Made by a program: the position numbers and the translations under genes. DNA of 64,000 bases, taken from NCBI GenBank assembly GCA_001599915.1, contig BCIG01000031.1:124001-188000 (forward strand), given 5' to 3'. The notes beneath the pieces are model-generated. The model was not told the origin of the DNA and made no database searches. It worked only from the letters and a program-made list of their open reading frames with translations. Positions 1-10,803 of this stretch are shown piece by piece; within the stretch, counting starts at the first letter, position 1; each line of letters opens with the position of its first letter. This stretch comes from Symbiotaphrina buchneri. Lineage: Eukaryota > Ascomycota > Symbiotaphrinales > Symbiotaphrinaceae.

Positions 1-60
1 CGCGCTGTAAGGACTCCCTCCAGTCCATCCTCCCCTCTCCCCTCATCAGAACCTACCATC

Positions 61-1460
61 ATGCCCTCCATCGCCGAACGTCCCCGCGTCCTCATCGTCG
101 GCGCCGGCCTCGGCGGTCTCGCCGCTGCCATCGCCCTGCAGCGCACGGGGCTATTCACCATCACGATCCTCGAAGCGGCCTCGTCGATCCGCGAAATCGG
201 CGCGGGGATCCGGATCTCGCCCAACTGCTCGCGGTTGCTGATCCGCTGGGGCGTCGACGAGCACCTACGCGACAAAGTTGTGCTGCCGCGGTACGGGCGT
301 GTGGTGCGGTGGAAGACGGGCGAGGTGCTGACGCAGAACGCGATGATGCCGTTTATTGAGGAGAAATATGGAGCGCCGCATTGGCATGTCCATCGAGCGG
401 ATTTGCATGAGGCGTTGCTGGAGAAGGTCACGGAGATGGGTATCGAGGTGCGCTTGGGCGCCAAGGTCGCTGATGCGGATGTGGATACGGACGGTGTGGA
501 TGTGAAGCTGCAGAGCGGAGAGGTGCTGAGGTGTGAGTTTCTGGTTGGCGCCGACGGGTTGCGGTCGACGGTAAGGGAGATTGTGCTGCAGGAGCCGTGT
601 CCACCACAGGCCACGGGGGATTACGCGTATCGCTTTGTTGTACCGACAGAGGATATGGAGAAGGATCCAGCATTAAGAGATTTGGTGAAGGATCCCATGG
701 CGGTTGGGTGGTGGGGACCGCATAAGCACGTGGTGGGATACAAGCTGAGGGGAGAGAAGATCTTTAATATTGTCACGGTGTTTCCAGATGACGGGTCGAT
801 GGAAAAGACTTATAAAGCGGAAGGCGACGTCAAGCATATGAGGGAGATGTATAGTGATTGGTGTCCAGAGTACGGCTTCCAAAGCCCCTCAAAGAAAACC
901 ATGCTGACATCCGCAGGGTGCAAAGTCTGCTCAGTCGGGCACAGCCTGGAAGTATCACAAAGTGGAAGTTGATGGATCTGTCTCCTTTGAAAACATGGCA
1001 CCGAGGACGGATTGTTCTTCTGGGAGGTTCGTCTTGATTCTTTTTGCTTCAGTGACATACTGATGGACATCCAGACGCCTGTCATCCAATGCTCCCGTAC
1101 ATGGCACAAGGCGCATCCCAAGCAGTCGAGGATGCGGCCTCGCTAGCACAATGCATGAAGCTCCTGCCGCTGGATGAGGTGGGTAAAGTATACGAACAGA
1201 TCCGCTACTCCCGCGGCACGCAGATCCAACATTACGCGCGTGTCCAGAGAGGGAAGAATCATATGGTCGATGGCCCGGAACAGGAAGCTCGGGACGCGGT
1301 TCTAAAGGACCCAGGTGCTGCGATGAGGTCAGCTTATAGTTGGAAGTGGGAGGCTGTCGATGGTGAGGAGCCAAAGGCTTGGAATGATGGACTGTTCGGC
1401 TATGATGCGGAAGAGGAGACGCTCAAGTTCATTGATAAGCTGCAAGGAATCCCCGCGTGA
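61..1460 (+). CDS. FAD-dependent monooxygenase (salicylate hydroxylase-like)
   Basis: Three exons, 61-869, 917-1026 and 1075-1460, close in frame to give 434 residues. The N-terminus has the FAD dinucleotide-binding GxGxxG (G14, G16, G19), a DG motif at D165-G166 and the ribityl-binding GD motif at G306-D307, followed by the CHPMLPY stretch typical of fungal aromatic-ring hydroxylases. Family members use NAD(P)H and O2 to hydroxylate aromatic or polyketide substrates in the cytosol. The third exon carries the usual QGASQAVEDAA segment. Length is normal for the family and no lesion is visible. The introns are 47 and 48 nt with GT..AG ends. Substrate cannot be inferred. No pathway partner lies next to it; the left window edge hides what is upstream. 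Confidence 0.93.
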
Positions 1461-2324
1461 CCTTGACATGGATGGGACTTTGACACCGGATCAGCTTAGA
1501 TTTGTATAATAATCCTTGAAATTGAGTCCGAAGCCACGTACAGATACACTTGGGCGTCAATGGTTTAGTCTGAATGAGCCTCCAGACCATACATTCAGAA
1601 ACAGGGTTTCAGCACTCCAGTTGTACTTCATCGAAACTCGGATTTCAGTACCGGCTGTTGACCTCCCGGTGGTAGATTTCATTGAATTCTGGAACGGATC
1701 AAACGCTTTGAGCTCTGCCTATCAGTATGGGAATGCGCAGAGGTTACTGGCAGCGGCTTGTAACAGAATGCTGGCGCCTGATTTCCAAACAAGGTCAAAG
1801 CTGATGCAACGGGTATGGACGCCTATGGAAAGATAGAAAGAGCCTCTTCGTTTGTGCCCCAGGCAGGCGGCAGGCGCGACTGATGGGCCGTACCTTCTGA
1901 CCAGCAGTGAATGACACTCTGCGCCGCCAGCCGGTGAATATACCAGGTATGGTACCTCTACCTCGCTACCTTACTGATCTGGCGGTCTCGCTTGTTTACC
2001 GACTCCCTCCTCTCCTTCTTCCTCCCTCTTCCGCCTCTTCCTTTCTCACCACCGCACCACACCACACTTCCACCAGAGGCCGCTCCATCTTTTGCTCGCT
2101 TTATGCTAACAGCATCACAGTCCAACTACATAACCTCCTTGGTCCACAGAGGTGCAACCAAAAGGACCCAGAACAGTCAAGTCTGATGACTTGTAGTACG
2201 ACGTTGCTGCGTTCTGTCATGTCTGAGACGGCGTCTGATGACGCCGACGGAAGGCCCACAAAATCGCTCTAAGGAGCTAATATCCAATATTGAATGTCAC
2301 CAACAAACCGACACACCCACCTGA
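1461..2324. other. Intergenic, no supported gene
   Basis: I see no supported gene. There is a C/T-rich stretch around 1998-2060 of the kind found in fungal promoters, but no convincing coding frame follows it. Confidence 0.5.
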
Positions 2325-2742
2325 TGGAATTTGCGCATCCGATACATAAACCTGATTGGTCCGCTCAGGTAAGAAAAAAAGGACTCGCATCAGCTAGGTC
2401 AGAGGCGTCTATCGGCGTCGCTGACCGGTGATGTGGGTTGCGAGAACCTAAGTCCACTTCTGTGGCATATCCTATATTTCTGGGACCTCTTTGGAGGATT
2501 CCATGCGTTGTTTGTTACTTTCGGGTTCGCCCGTGGAATTTGCGCATCCGTTAGAAAAGCCTGATTGGTCCGCTCAGGTGACAAAAAAAGGACTCGCATG
2601 AGCCGAACCCCAGAGTCTATCGACTCTGGGTTGATCGCGGTGTGGGCTGCGACGAACAAAGTCCACTTCGGTGGCATAACCTATATTTCTGGGACCTCCT
2701 CGGAGGATTCCACGTACTGTTTGTTAATCCGGGTTCGCCCGT
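2325..2742. repeat. Tandem direct repeat, 2 x 209 bp
   Basis: Two head-to-tail copies start at 2325 and 2534 with TGGAATTTGCGCATCCG. They share CTGATTGGTCCGCTCAGGT, an A-run followed by GGACTCGCAT, AAGTCCACTTC, CCTATATTTCTGGGACC and GGGTTCGCCCG in the same order. The second copy contains a small palindrome (CAGAGTC..GACTCTG, about 2609-2627). No terminal inverted repeats or transposase frame are visible. A diverged third copy lies at about 3113-3260. Confidence 0.8.
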
Positions 2743-3112
2743 GGAGTTTGGACACTCTTGGACCTCTGTCAACACGGCTTTCCACTTCACCTGATTTCTT
2801 ACAACATATTGAGCATAGGATTGGATTCTTTTGGGACACTAGCCGTCTGCGACACATGGTTCCGGTAAGTCTCTCCCTGTTGAACGGTGCTAATCCATGC
2901 TGGAACACCACTCACCATCGCATTTCTCCACTCGGAGACTACAAAATGACGATGCTGAGGGACAACTGGTTCTGGGCTCCTAGTAAGTCATACTCTCACA
3001 CCACCACCCATCACATCATCTACAGTGGCCTCTTATTCGTTGAATCACCCAGACGGCCCCACTGCCCCTTGATCTCTTCATCGGCTAACTGTATACACAG
3101 TCCAATATTTAC

Positions 3113-3260
3113 CCTGATTGGTCCACTCAGGTAGAATCAAAAGGACCGGGCAATGATCCGCGTCTGTCGAAGTGGGTTACGCTCTGTGTGTGCTCCAAAA
3201 GTCCACTTCGGTGGCATATCCTACATTTCCGGAACCTTTATGGATTCCGCACAAACCCAT
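3113..3260. repeat. Diverged third copy of the 209-bp repeat
   Basis: This stretch repeats CTGATTGGTCCACTCAGGT, AAAGGAC, AAAGTCCACTTCGGTGGCAT and CCTACATTTC.GGAACC in the order seen at 2325-2742, with point changes and a shortened end. The segment after it (to about 3470) also resembles the one following the second copy (CGACATATTGA.. matched with CAACATATTGA..). This suggests a larger unit was duplicated. The remaining bases to 3643 hold nothing I can support. Confidence 0.65.
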
Positions 3261-3643
3261 GTCCTCCATGGAATGGTCATTCCTTTCGCCCATAGTCTCC
3301 TTTGGAGACGACGCTGGCTAGTGAGTAATTCTCCTTACATGCATTGCGGCCTCTGGTGGTGTGGCTCTATCTTTCTATTCATTCGATCTACGTCCCATCT
3401 TTGTCGACATATTGAATGCTTTGCCCGCATCTACGAAATGAAAATCCCGGTTCGTCTCCCTTTCACTATGACCTGCTACAATGACCCTTCAGAGATCAAA
3501 GAGGATTGAACTACTGCCTAGGCTATCTAAGGAAGACATTACCATCCATGGTCCTTCATCGCATCCTCCGAGCGATTTACGAGCAACGCATGGCCACATA
3601 ACCGTGCCAACTCTAGTCACTCTTGCATACCTCGATAATACTC

Positions 3644-4554
3644 CTATTTTCTCTTACTCGTCGAATTATTCCCACTCGCCGCAACAGCATCCAGTACGGC
3701 ACCTCGCAAATCCTGCTGTGCCGGGAGACAAGGTCCGTTGTTGATGACCTTGTGGCTCGGAATAAACCCTGCTGCAAACGGGATCTGCAGCGTCGCTGTT
3801 TCCATGTCGCTCGGGTACGTTGTGATGTGGCCGGCGGCGCTTACATCGGATGTATCCATCGCGACAATCAGTCCGTACTCTCCACCGAGTACCCATGCTT
3901 CAGCCGTGGAATTTGGGAGAGTGATATGAGCAAGACCAGAGAGGAAGACCACGTATCTGTGCGACAGTTAGGAGCGGGATGAAGAAAGCAGGGCAAATGA
4001 CGGCTGGGCTTATTGAACTCGAGGAGGTCATAACACGAGTTGATGTGACCGAGAGCAAGTACTCACTGTGCGTTTGGGGCGTTATGTCTCCCTGCGTTGA
4101 ACCGCGGCGGCAAAACTGCATACGAAGCGTTCGACAGGTTCCCCAACTGCAAGCTCAAAGAACCTGCTGTACCGGTCTGGGTGCTGACCGAAAAGTTGGA
4201 CAACGCCCAACACTCGAACTGTGAGGTGCCATTCTTGCCTACGAGTGCAGTGACATTAAGCGTTGTTGCTGTAACAGATGATGTGAAGATCCCGATGAGC
4301 GGAAGGAGGGCAGCAGCAGTGGCGAACAACATCGCGATAAGTACTCCAGGAAAGCAGGATTCAAGCTGGTCCTTTTGTACTGAAGGACGAGTGGGGGCCG
4401 TTTTGAAGTCCGTTGTTGCGTCACGCTCATACCACCGGTGTTGGCTAGGCTTAAATGTTGACTTTTGAGCTTTCCTTGATGCGTTTCGTTTGTGTTGTGT
4501 CGCTGTCATCGACTTGAGGTAAATTTGGCGAGATCCCACCGGATACACAACCAC
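3644..4554 (-). CDS. Small membrane-anchored or secreted protein, unknown function
   Basis: Two exons on the minus strand, 4554-4067 and 3956-3644, joined over a 110-nt intron (3957-4066) with GTGAGT donor and CACAG acceptor; the phase closes exactly. The N-terminal third is basic and is followed by one hydrophobic segment (about residues 70-90). An extracytoplasmic-looking domain comes next, with the sequence FECW, several N-x-S/T sites, LQLGNLSNASY, HNAPNAQYVVFLSGLAHITLPNST and GPC near the end. It resembles a recurrent fungal family of uncharacterised small secreted proteins that I recognise only by these motifs. The first Met is uncertain; Met16 is an alternative. Function unknown. Confidence 0.6.
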
Positions 4555-5113
4555 ATTCGGAGATTATGAGACAATGGATGAGCGTGCGAAAACGACAAAA
4601 AATTTGCACGGTGAGCATTATAAAATCGCAGATGGGTGTACGCTTGGCTGCCTGAAGAGTAGGGACTGCCTTGGTGGGTTCGCTGTTGACTACCTCGGTC
4701 ATCGCGGTGTCTGACAACTATTTTGCGCTCACGGCGCCGCCGGTACGATGATGGCGGAAAATTGTCCCGAACGATCAATTTTGTAAGCACTAACAGTAAG
4801 GAATTATGGGTCAGCCATGTTCTCGTGAGCAAGGAGCGGGACACCCTCGAACAGGGCTGACGGTCGCCTAACTCTGATTATCGGGATTCGGAAGAGGTGA
4901 GGCTAGCGAACGGAAGAATGTCACATTCAATGTTCACGATACTTGGCTAAGGAATGACATTCATTTTGTTATCTGACACTTCAACAACTATTCTGATGAG
5001 GCTAAACATCGGGAAACATCAATGTCCAAATTTTCCGACGCGTCCGACCGCGGGCACTGCCGAATCCCAGCACCTGGAGAGTATAGGAGCAGCTATCGCC
5101 AGTTTGCACCTAT
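4555..5113. other. Intergenic, no supported gene
   Basis: This lies between the divergent 5' end of the 3.6-4.6 kb gene and the 3' end of the hydrophobin gene. No convincing coding frame or RNA is seen. Confidence 0.5.
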
Positions 5114-5517
5114 CTAAAGGACGATAGAGTCACAGCTAAGGGAGACGATGACAAGGCCGTTCTAACATTATTAGCCATGATGAACAGAGCGAAGGGTCAA
5201 CCATGCTTACATTCTCGGTCTTATCACAGCAAGCAGCCGTCTCAGTGCAAGCATTGTCAAGGAGATCAGTCCAACTATGACAGGTGTTAGCTCTCAATCT
5301 GCGCTGGCACCGTGCCTATTGAGGGCGACTCACTCAAGGTGATGGGGACGCAGGACAAGAACCCAGCCGTGCAGCACATGAGCTGCTGGTCGGTGGAGCA
5401 CTGCTCAGCCGCCTGCTGCGTAGTGGTGCCGCCGTTGCGGGCCTGGACGGCCGAGGGAGCGGCGTAGACGGTGGTGGCCGCGAGGGCGATGAGGCTGGCG
5501 ATCTTGGAGAATTGCAT
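5114..5517 (-). CDS. Hydrophobin-like protein, 8 cysteines
   Basis: Three exons on the minus strand: 5517-5330, 5274-5211 and 5161-5114, giving 99 residues. A signal peptide (about residues 1-20, ending VYA-APS) precedes eight cysteines in the hydrophobin order C-CC-C-C-CC-C at residues 40, 48-49, 56, 72, 78-79 and 94. Hydrophobins are secreted, self-assembling surface proteins that coat hyphae and spores. The spacing between the first CC pair and the next Cys is only 6 residues, shorter than the roughly 11 of class II or the longer loop of class I. The first intron must use the weak donor GTCGCC to keep frame; the stronger overlapping GTGAGT four bases upstream breaks it. A TATATAAA box lies about 130 bp upstream of the start. 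Confidence 0.75.
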
Positions 5518-5644
5518 CTTGAGATGTTGGTTGGGTTGGAAGTGGTGGATTGAGTTGTAATGGTGAGTTTGCTTGCTTGAGATGGATGTCTGACTGATTG
5601 TTGTGATGATGAAAAGAAGAAGGAATATCTGGGGACCTTGAGGA

Positions 5645-5656
5645 GTTTATATAGAC
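5645..5656 (-). promoter_or_regulatory. TATA box of the hydrophobin gene
   Basis: On the minus strand this reads TATATAAAC, about 130 bp upstream of the hydrophobin start codon, a normal distance for a strongly expressed fungal surface-protein gene. Confidence 0.55.
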
Positions 5657-5700
5657 TTTTTGACACGAGGGAACAACATCTTGAGGACGCCAGTTCTGAC

Positions 5701-5915
5701 TGATCGTCATACTCGCAGCAGGCTTTCTCGTCAAGGGGTGGAGAGCATGGGGTGGAAGCCGAGTATGCAAGGATCGTCAGGGAGATGTCAAGTTGTTAGC
5801 TCAAGCTCCTTGACGGATCGTCATTGACAGGCCATCTTGCTGGAGGAGTTGGTTTCCGACAACCCATCGCCCTTCAGCAGAGCCTGAACGTGCGACGATC
5901 AGATAGTGATCGTCG
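5701..5915. promoter_or_regulatory. Cluster of GATCGTC motifs with a perfect palindrome upstream of the hydrophobin
   Basis: The core GATCGTC occurs at 5702, 5772, 5816 and 5908, the first three extended to GATCGTCA. Its reverse complement occurs at 5894. The last two form a perfect inverted repeat, CGACGATCA (5893-5901), a 5-nt spacer, then TGATCGTCG (5907-5915). The cluster lies 184-398 bp upstream of the hydrophobin start. Seen in sequence; a binding site for a dimeric regulator is an inference. Confidence 0.6.
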
Positions 5916-8265
5916 TCATTGTACCTGAAACGTGGTCATCGTCGATATTGATCTTGCCCAAAGAAGCATGACCGGGAAGGTTTTGGGCTCCTGTGAGGGC
6001 TTTGCGTCGTCAGTGGCTTCCAACGAATGTGCAATGAGGGATAAGATTAAGGCCTCGTGGCTGGCAGGAATCTATCAACAGCACTTTCTTTCCGCAATGA
6101 GCATACACTTCCTCTCTGCTGTGACACGAATACTCCCTGCAGGCGACCTCCGACGTAGGAGGCTGGCAGGCATTGCGCCAGGGACGTGCAAGTCGAAGCC
6201 ATTGGCGGCTGCACATGAGCAGCAAGTGCTGTTGTGCTACCTTCTCGAGGCTTGCTTCCTTGGTACAGCACGAAAACCACTGCGGAACCGGGTCGTACCC
6301 CTTCCAGCCGACGTTCAGGTTGGTCTTGAAATGCGCTCCTATCGCCCGGACTCCAGTGGAGATTGGAGATCGAGCATTTTATGCAAGAGAGGTTTGTATT
6401 GAATCGGGCTGACTGATCAGATCCACCAACACCCACGAGTCACTCTTGGGATATGGCACGAAGATGGAGAGCATGTCTGCGCAGGTGAAGCATGCCTACG
6501 CAAACTTGGCGCAGCATCGAAATTTGGACATTGACGAGTCATTTCTCGCAGTGCTCGGGCAAGCTGTCATGTCGCACTACTCCTTGATGGCGTTGAGCGC
6601 CAATGCAGCTTCCAGGGGCTTGAACCCTGTGTGGCTCTCCGGGCTTTCAGCTGAGAATCAAATGCGGGGATAGCCTTTCTGAGCAGCTTTCGGAAGTGAG
6701 CTGAACCAATCATTTCTGCGCGAAACCTGGTAATTGCCAGAGGTTTCCTTGATTTGGAGAAGCTCCCAGGGGATACTGACGATCATAAGCTACGGGAAGA
6801 GCTCCGAACGCTAAGCAACTACCAGCCTGACATCCCTTCTGCAGATCCCTGCGGCCTCGTGCTCTGTATGTCCTCGTTACCCCCAATCCATGACGATGTC
6901 TACCAGTCTCGCTCCTCAAATGCTTCGAAAGCCTGTGACTGGCTACCTGCGTGTCTCACCACGTTGCACATATTGTCGATCGGTTAAGTGCTTACGGCTC
7001 CAAGATGCAGATATTAGGTTATGAGGCTCCTCTGGATCGCTCGTCTGGCTCTGCCTCAAGGCCGTCTGGATTCTGGGCTCCTGCAGCCATTCATTCGTCG
7101 CGAAAGCGCAAATGTCAGCCACAGTCAGGTTCAGACTGGGAAACAACATTAAGGTGTTAATTTTACAAGCTGAAACTGGTCTCACGGGACATTTCGTGGA
7201 AGCCTGCGTCGCCAAGGGCTTCCGTTTTCGTGCATGACAGGCTTGACAGGTGGTTGCGGCCCTGCCGTTCGGTGCCACGGTGACACAAGCCTTGGAAGCC
7301 CTGTTACATTTCGTAATAGTATCCACGAAAGCGATGAAGTTGCCTTGTCGGTGAAGGCACAACCTTCACCGCTGGAAGATTCAGGGCGCAGTACTCCTTT
7401 TCTTGAGCCTGATTTGCAATATCAAACGTTCTGCTCCGTCATCCGCAGGCCGGAGGTCAACTTGGCTATTCTGTACGACATGCAATTGCGCAGACCGTTC
7501 ATTTCTATCACTCACGCAAAGGTTCTATGTGCGGCTTGGAGCTCGTGACCAGAAGAGACCCGGCAATCTTAAAATGATGTCATCCTTCATTTGTTCGTCT
7601 GACTTGGGAATTCCTCGCAATAATGATTACGGTCTGCATGGGCAGCCACCATCACGCCCTCTAAGCGACATCACGGCGAGCACAGAATGCAAGAAAATAG
7701 AGTGCCATGGTCTACCTTGGATCTGCGGATAAAACGCTACAAAAGGAAAGGGGTCGAGTCCGGCTACAACCTTATGGCATGCCCCTTGCTTCGGCAGAGT
7801 CCAAACCAGGGGGAACCAAGCACGCCAAGCTCAACCCCATCGCAGCGCGGTGGATTCCTCAATACGAGATGGAATGTCCGATATTACTGCTTAATATCGG
7901 TACTGGGATTTCTGGCGTTTTTGCACTCTTGACAAACACTTCGGCATGTTGACCATGAGAAGCTAACCCAATCGCCTCAAGACGAAGCGACCTATGGTTG
8001 CAATAGGCAAGCCGTTTCCGGCAACCTCCAATTTGAGATATGCGGCGGCTGGGCGAGCCGTCCTTGAATGCACCAAGGAACTCGGCCGCGCGTGCCGGTG
8101 CTGATATGGCAATCGCGTGGATTGCATATTTCGCCACGATGCAGTAGGATTAAATCTTTGACTTTCCCGCTTCATTTCCCTCCCGGACGTCGCTGCCAGT
8201 TTTGTTTCAGCACTCCTCAGCGTGATCCAGCAGGGATCGGTCGGGATTCGCTCTCTTACACGACG
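5916..8265. other. Long intergenic stretch, no supported gene
   Basis: About 2.3 kb with only short, unconvincing open frames on both strands. A minus-strand frame around 7220-7250 reads CQACHARKRK, which looks like the start of a Zn2Cys6 domain, but the later cysteines are missing. I treat it as a lookalike or relic. Confidence 0.45.
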
Positions 8266-9948
8266 ATGCAGGACTTGGATCAGGAAAAGATGGCCCTGAG
8301 TGGTTATATCACTCCTCCACTGTCTCCGGACGGCCCCCCATCGATGTCGCGCTACAGATCAGAGTATATCGACTCTGCGGAACCTCCAGAGGTGGAATTT
8401 TCAGCTCCTGTATTACCGAAATCCCTCCCTCGCAGGCTTCGGTCCTTTGATCAATACCTCTACGCGTTCCTACCACTACTGCTGTCACGACTACGCAGAC
8501 TTGGCTTTGCGCTGCTCCCCAGCTTCGTCCAAAGCTACTTTGACGATATGCCCTTCAGTACGGCACCGCGCCCACCTCCACGTGCTTCAGCAGCGCTTGA
8601 CGGGATCCGCGGGTGGGCGGCCATATTCGTCTTCATCGGTCATGCCATCTTGCCCTATACATCGACGCCTGTTTACGGCTATGGGGTCGAGGAAGGGGGG
8701 AAAAGGAACTGGTGGCTGATCTGCGCTCCGTTTACTCGCCTTATCCACTCCGGGCACGCGATGGTGTGCATCTTTTTCGTCTTTGGCGGCTACGTGCTCT
8801 CCTACAAGGCCTTGAAACTGTCACACAGCCATTCTTGGGAACAGGTTCTGCATACCTTAAGCTCTTCCACGTTTCGGCGCAGCATCAGGCTGGTCCTTCC
8901 GGTGCTGGCCATCAGTTTCATCGACATGGTCCTTGTGTACTTCCACACGTTTGAAGCGCGTTACATGTACGATCGCCGATACACTCCGGGGTATGGCTTC
9001 GAGTTCTATGCGCCAAGCCTACCGCTTTTCGCACAGCTCCAGCATTGGTTCGGGGAAATGCGACAGCTGATGGATATCTGGGCCTGGGGCTTGTTCTTCC
9101 CGACATACGATGGCCACCTGTGGAGCATCCCCGTCGAGCTTCGTGGCTCAATACCCGTGTTCCTCGCAGTGTTGGGTTTGGCTAGAGTGCGTCCTTGGAT
9201 CAGACTCTTCATCCTTCTAGCCTTTACGATCAGTGCCGTGCGAGCTTCCAGATGGGACTGTTTCACCTTCATCTTGGGCACTTTTATCGCACAACTGGAG
9301 CTCCTGGCCATCACCAGAGCGAAACTGGAAAGTCTTTTCAGAGTGCGAATCGCACAGGCCACACGCAACTTCTTCTGGTGTTGCATCCTCTTCCTGTCCA
9401 TCTGGTTCCTTTCTTTCCCCGGCTTTGACGGCTACAAGACACCGGGCTATGTCTTCCTGTCTGCGATTACGCCAACTAGCTTCGTTACTCAGGACGCCCC
9501 ACCGTTCAAATTCTGGATGATTCTCGGTGCGGGCCTGCTGCTGATCTCCATGCTCAACGTCCCAGGGTTCCAGCGCCCCTTCAAAACTCCTCTCTCACTG
9601 TACCTGGGCAAGATCTCCTTCGCCATCTATCTCGTCCACGGTCCGGCGTCGCGGCTGAACTGCCACGCATTGGTCGGGCGGATATGGAGCCATTGGGCCG
9701 TGCCGGAGAACGCAGATGAACATCTGGGTAACGAGACCGTCTGGAGGTTTACGGTTGGGCTCACAGTCGGAACGTTGGCGACTTTTCCGTTGGTCATCTG
9801 GGCGGCGGACGTGTTTCAGCGGGAGGTTGATGCAAGATCCGTTACGTTCGCGAGATGGGTCGAGGAGAAGTGCTCCATCAGGCCGGATCCGCCGGTGATC
9901 TTGGGGAGACCTGATACTACGGAAATGACGGATAGGTTGCGAGCATGA
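8266..9948 (+). CDS. Acyltransferase-3 family membrane protein
   Basis: Single-exon gene of 560 residues from the ATG at 8266; the frame stays open further upstream to 8068, but that part looks like leader. The N-terminal 100 residues are Pro-rich and probably cytosolic. The acyltransferase-3 signature then follows: ALDGIRGWAAIFVFIGHA, with the conserved catalytic-type His in IGHA, then about ten hydrophobic segments. A conserved HLWSIPVELRGS motif lies in the middle, and a late segment contains FAIYLVHGP, another hallmark. Members are integral membrane enzymes that move acyl groups onto sugars, sterols or secondary metabolites. Donor and acceptor cannot be inferred. The gene looks intact and no partner genes adjoin it. 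Confidence 0.9.
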   Translation: MQDLDQEKMALSGYITPPLSPDGPPSMSRYRSEYIDSAEPPEVEFSAPVLPKSLPRRLRSFDQYLYAFLPLLLSRLRRLGFALLPSFVQSYFDDMPFSTAPRPPPRASAALDGIRGWAAIFVFIGHAILPYTSTPVYGYGVEEGGKRNWWLICAPFTRLIHSGHAMVCIFFVFGGYVLSYKALKLSHSHSWEQVLHTLSSSTFRRSIRLVLPVLAISFIDMVLVYFHTFEARYMYDRRYTPGYGFEFYAPSLPLFAQLQHWFGEMRQLMDIWAWGLFFPTYDGHLWSIPVELRGSIPVFLAVLGLARVRPWIRLFILLAFTISAVRASRWDCFTFILGTFIAQLELLAITRAKLESLFRVRIAQATRNFFWCCILFLSIWFLSFPGFDGYKTPGYVFLSAITPTSFVTQDAPPFKFWMILGAGLLLISMLNVPGFQRPFKTPLSLYLGKISFAIYLVHGPASRLNCHALVGRIWSHWAVPENADEHLGNETVWRFTVGLTVGTLATFPLVIWAADVFQREVDARSVTFARWVEEKCSIRPDPPVILGRPDTTEMTDRLRA

Positions 9949-10803
9949 GAATATTCCGGTTTCTTGGGCGGCTACAGCATCTTTTCCTACAATTCTTCTG
10001 CATGCATCGGCGATGCTGACTTCAATTCTCAAGTATCATATTACTTCACCAGGATTGCGACAGAATATGCACATATTGAATGCAACCTTCTTCACCCGCC
10101 TTTCATTCTCTAATATTAAGCTTAAGATTTGAACACATTTCTGGGACCGCTGCTAGTCCATGATTGGATACCTGGACAGGCTAATGTCAACATGATCTGC
10201 CGGGAAGTGGCAAGTTGGCAAGTTGCTGGTAAGGAATGCACTTGTGGGCCAAGCTTTGATGGTCTTTAGCTTAGAGCCACAGCTAAGGGGTAAATCGCCG
10301 CAAACAGACTGGACAAGACAAGGGGTGGCAGGAACGTCCCGCTCTTGGGTAATGCGATCTGGAATCAACAGTTGACACTGGAATAGAAAGAGCAAGTCAG
10401 TATGGACTCCGAGCCTCTAATAATTTACCTACAGAGAAGCAGCAGTGAGAGAAAGCTGCGCGGATAACTGAGAAGGTATCAGCGAACTTTCCTTTCTTCT
10501 CTCCGCCGTGAGAAGGGGTTGAGGCGGAACTATATGTTAAGCGCCAACCCCCTTGCTTCCCCTCACCCGCATCTGGCATAGCCTCAGAATCCCCAGTGAT
10601 GGATGCCATGCGAGTGCTCAAGCGCACCAGGAATGGAAGCAGGACGCGTATTGAACTGATCCGTCGCGTCGTCCGACCGTGAACACATTATCGCCGGTTC
10701 CTAGCGTCATTCACCAGCTACTGTACCGTTGTTAGTGGTCTCTGATGTGTGAAGCAGCGGTCACGACGACAGCAGGCCTGCTTCTACTTTTGTGCCGTCA
10801 AGC
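9949..10803. other. Intergenic, no supported gene
   Basis: Nothing supported here. It contains the shared upstream region of the methyltransferase gene; no clear TATA box or repeat is seen. Confidence 0.5.

Noticed and set aside
1516-1836. 106-codon plus-strand frame after the monooxygenase
   Set aside because: Starts with a non-ATG codon, has no motif, and lies in the 3' flank of the gene.
7217-7250. Minus-strand CQACHARKRK resembling the start of a Zn2Cys6 domain
   Set aside because: The third cysteine is Pro and the C-x2-C of the second half is missing, with no further TF-like sequence; too weak to call, though it could be a relic.
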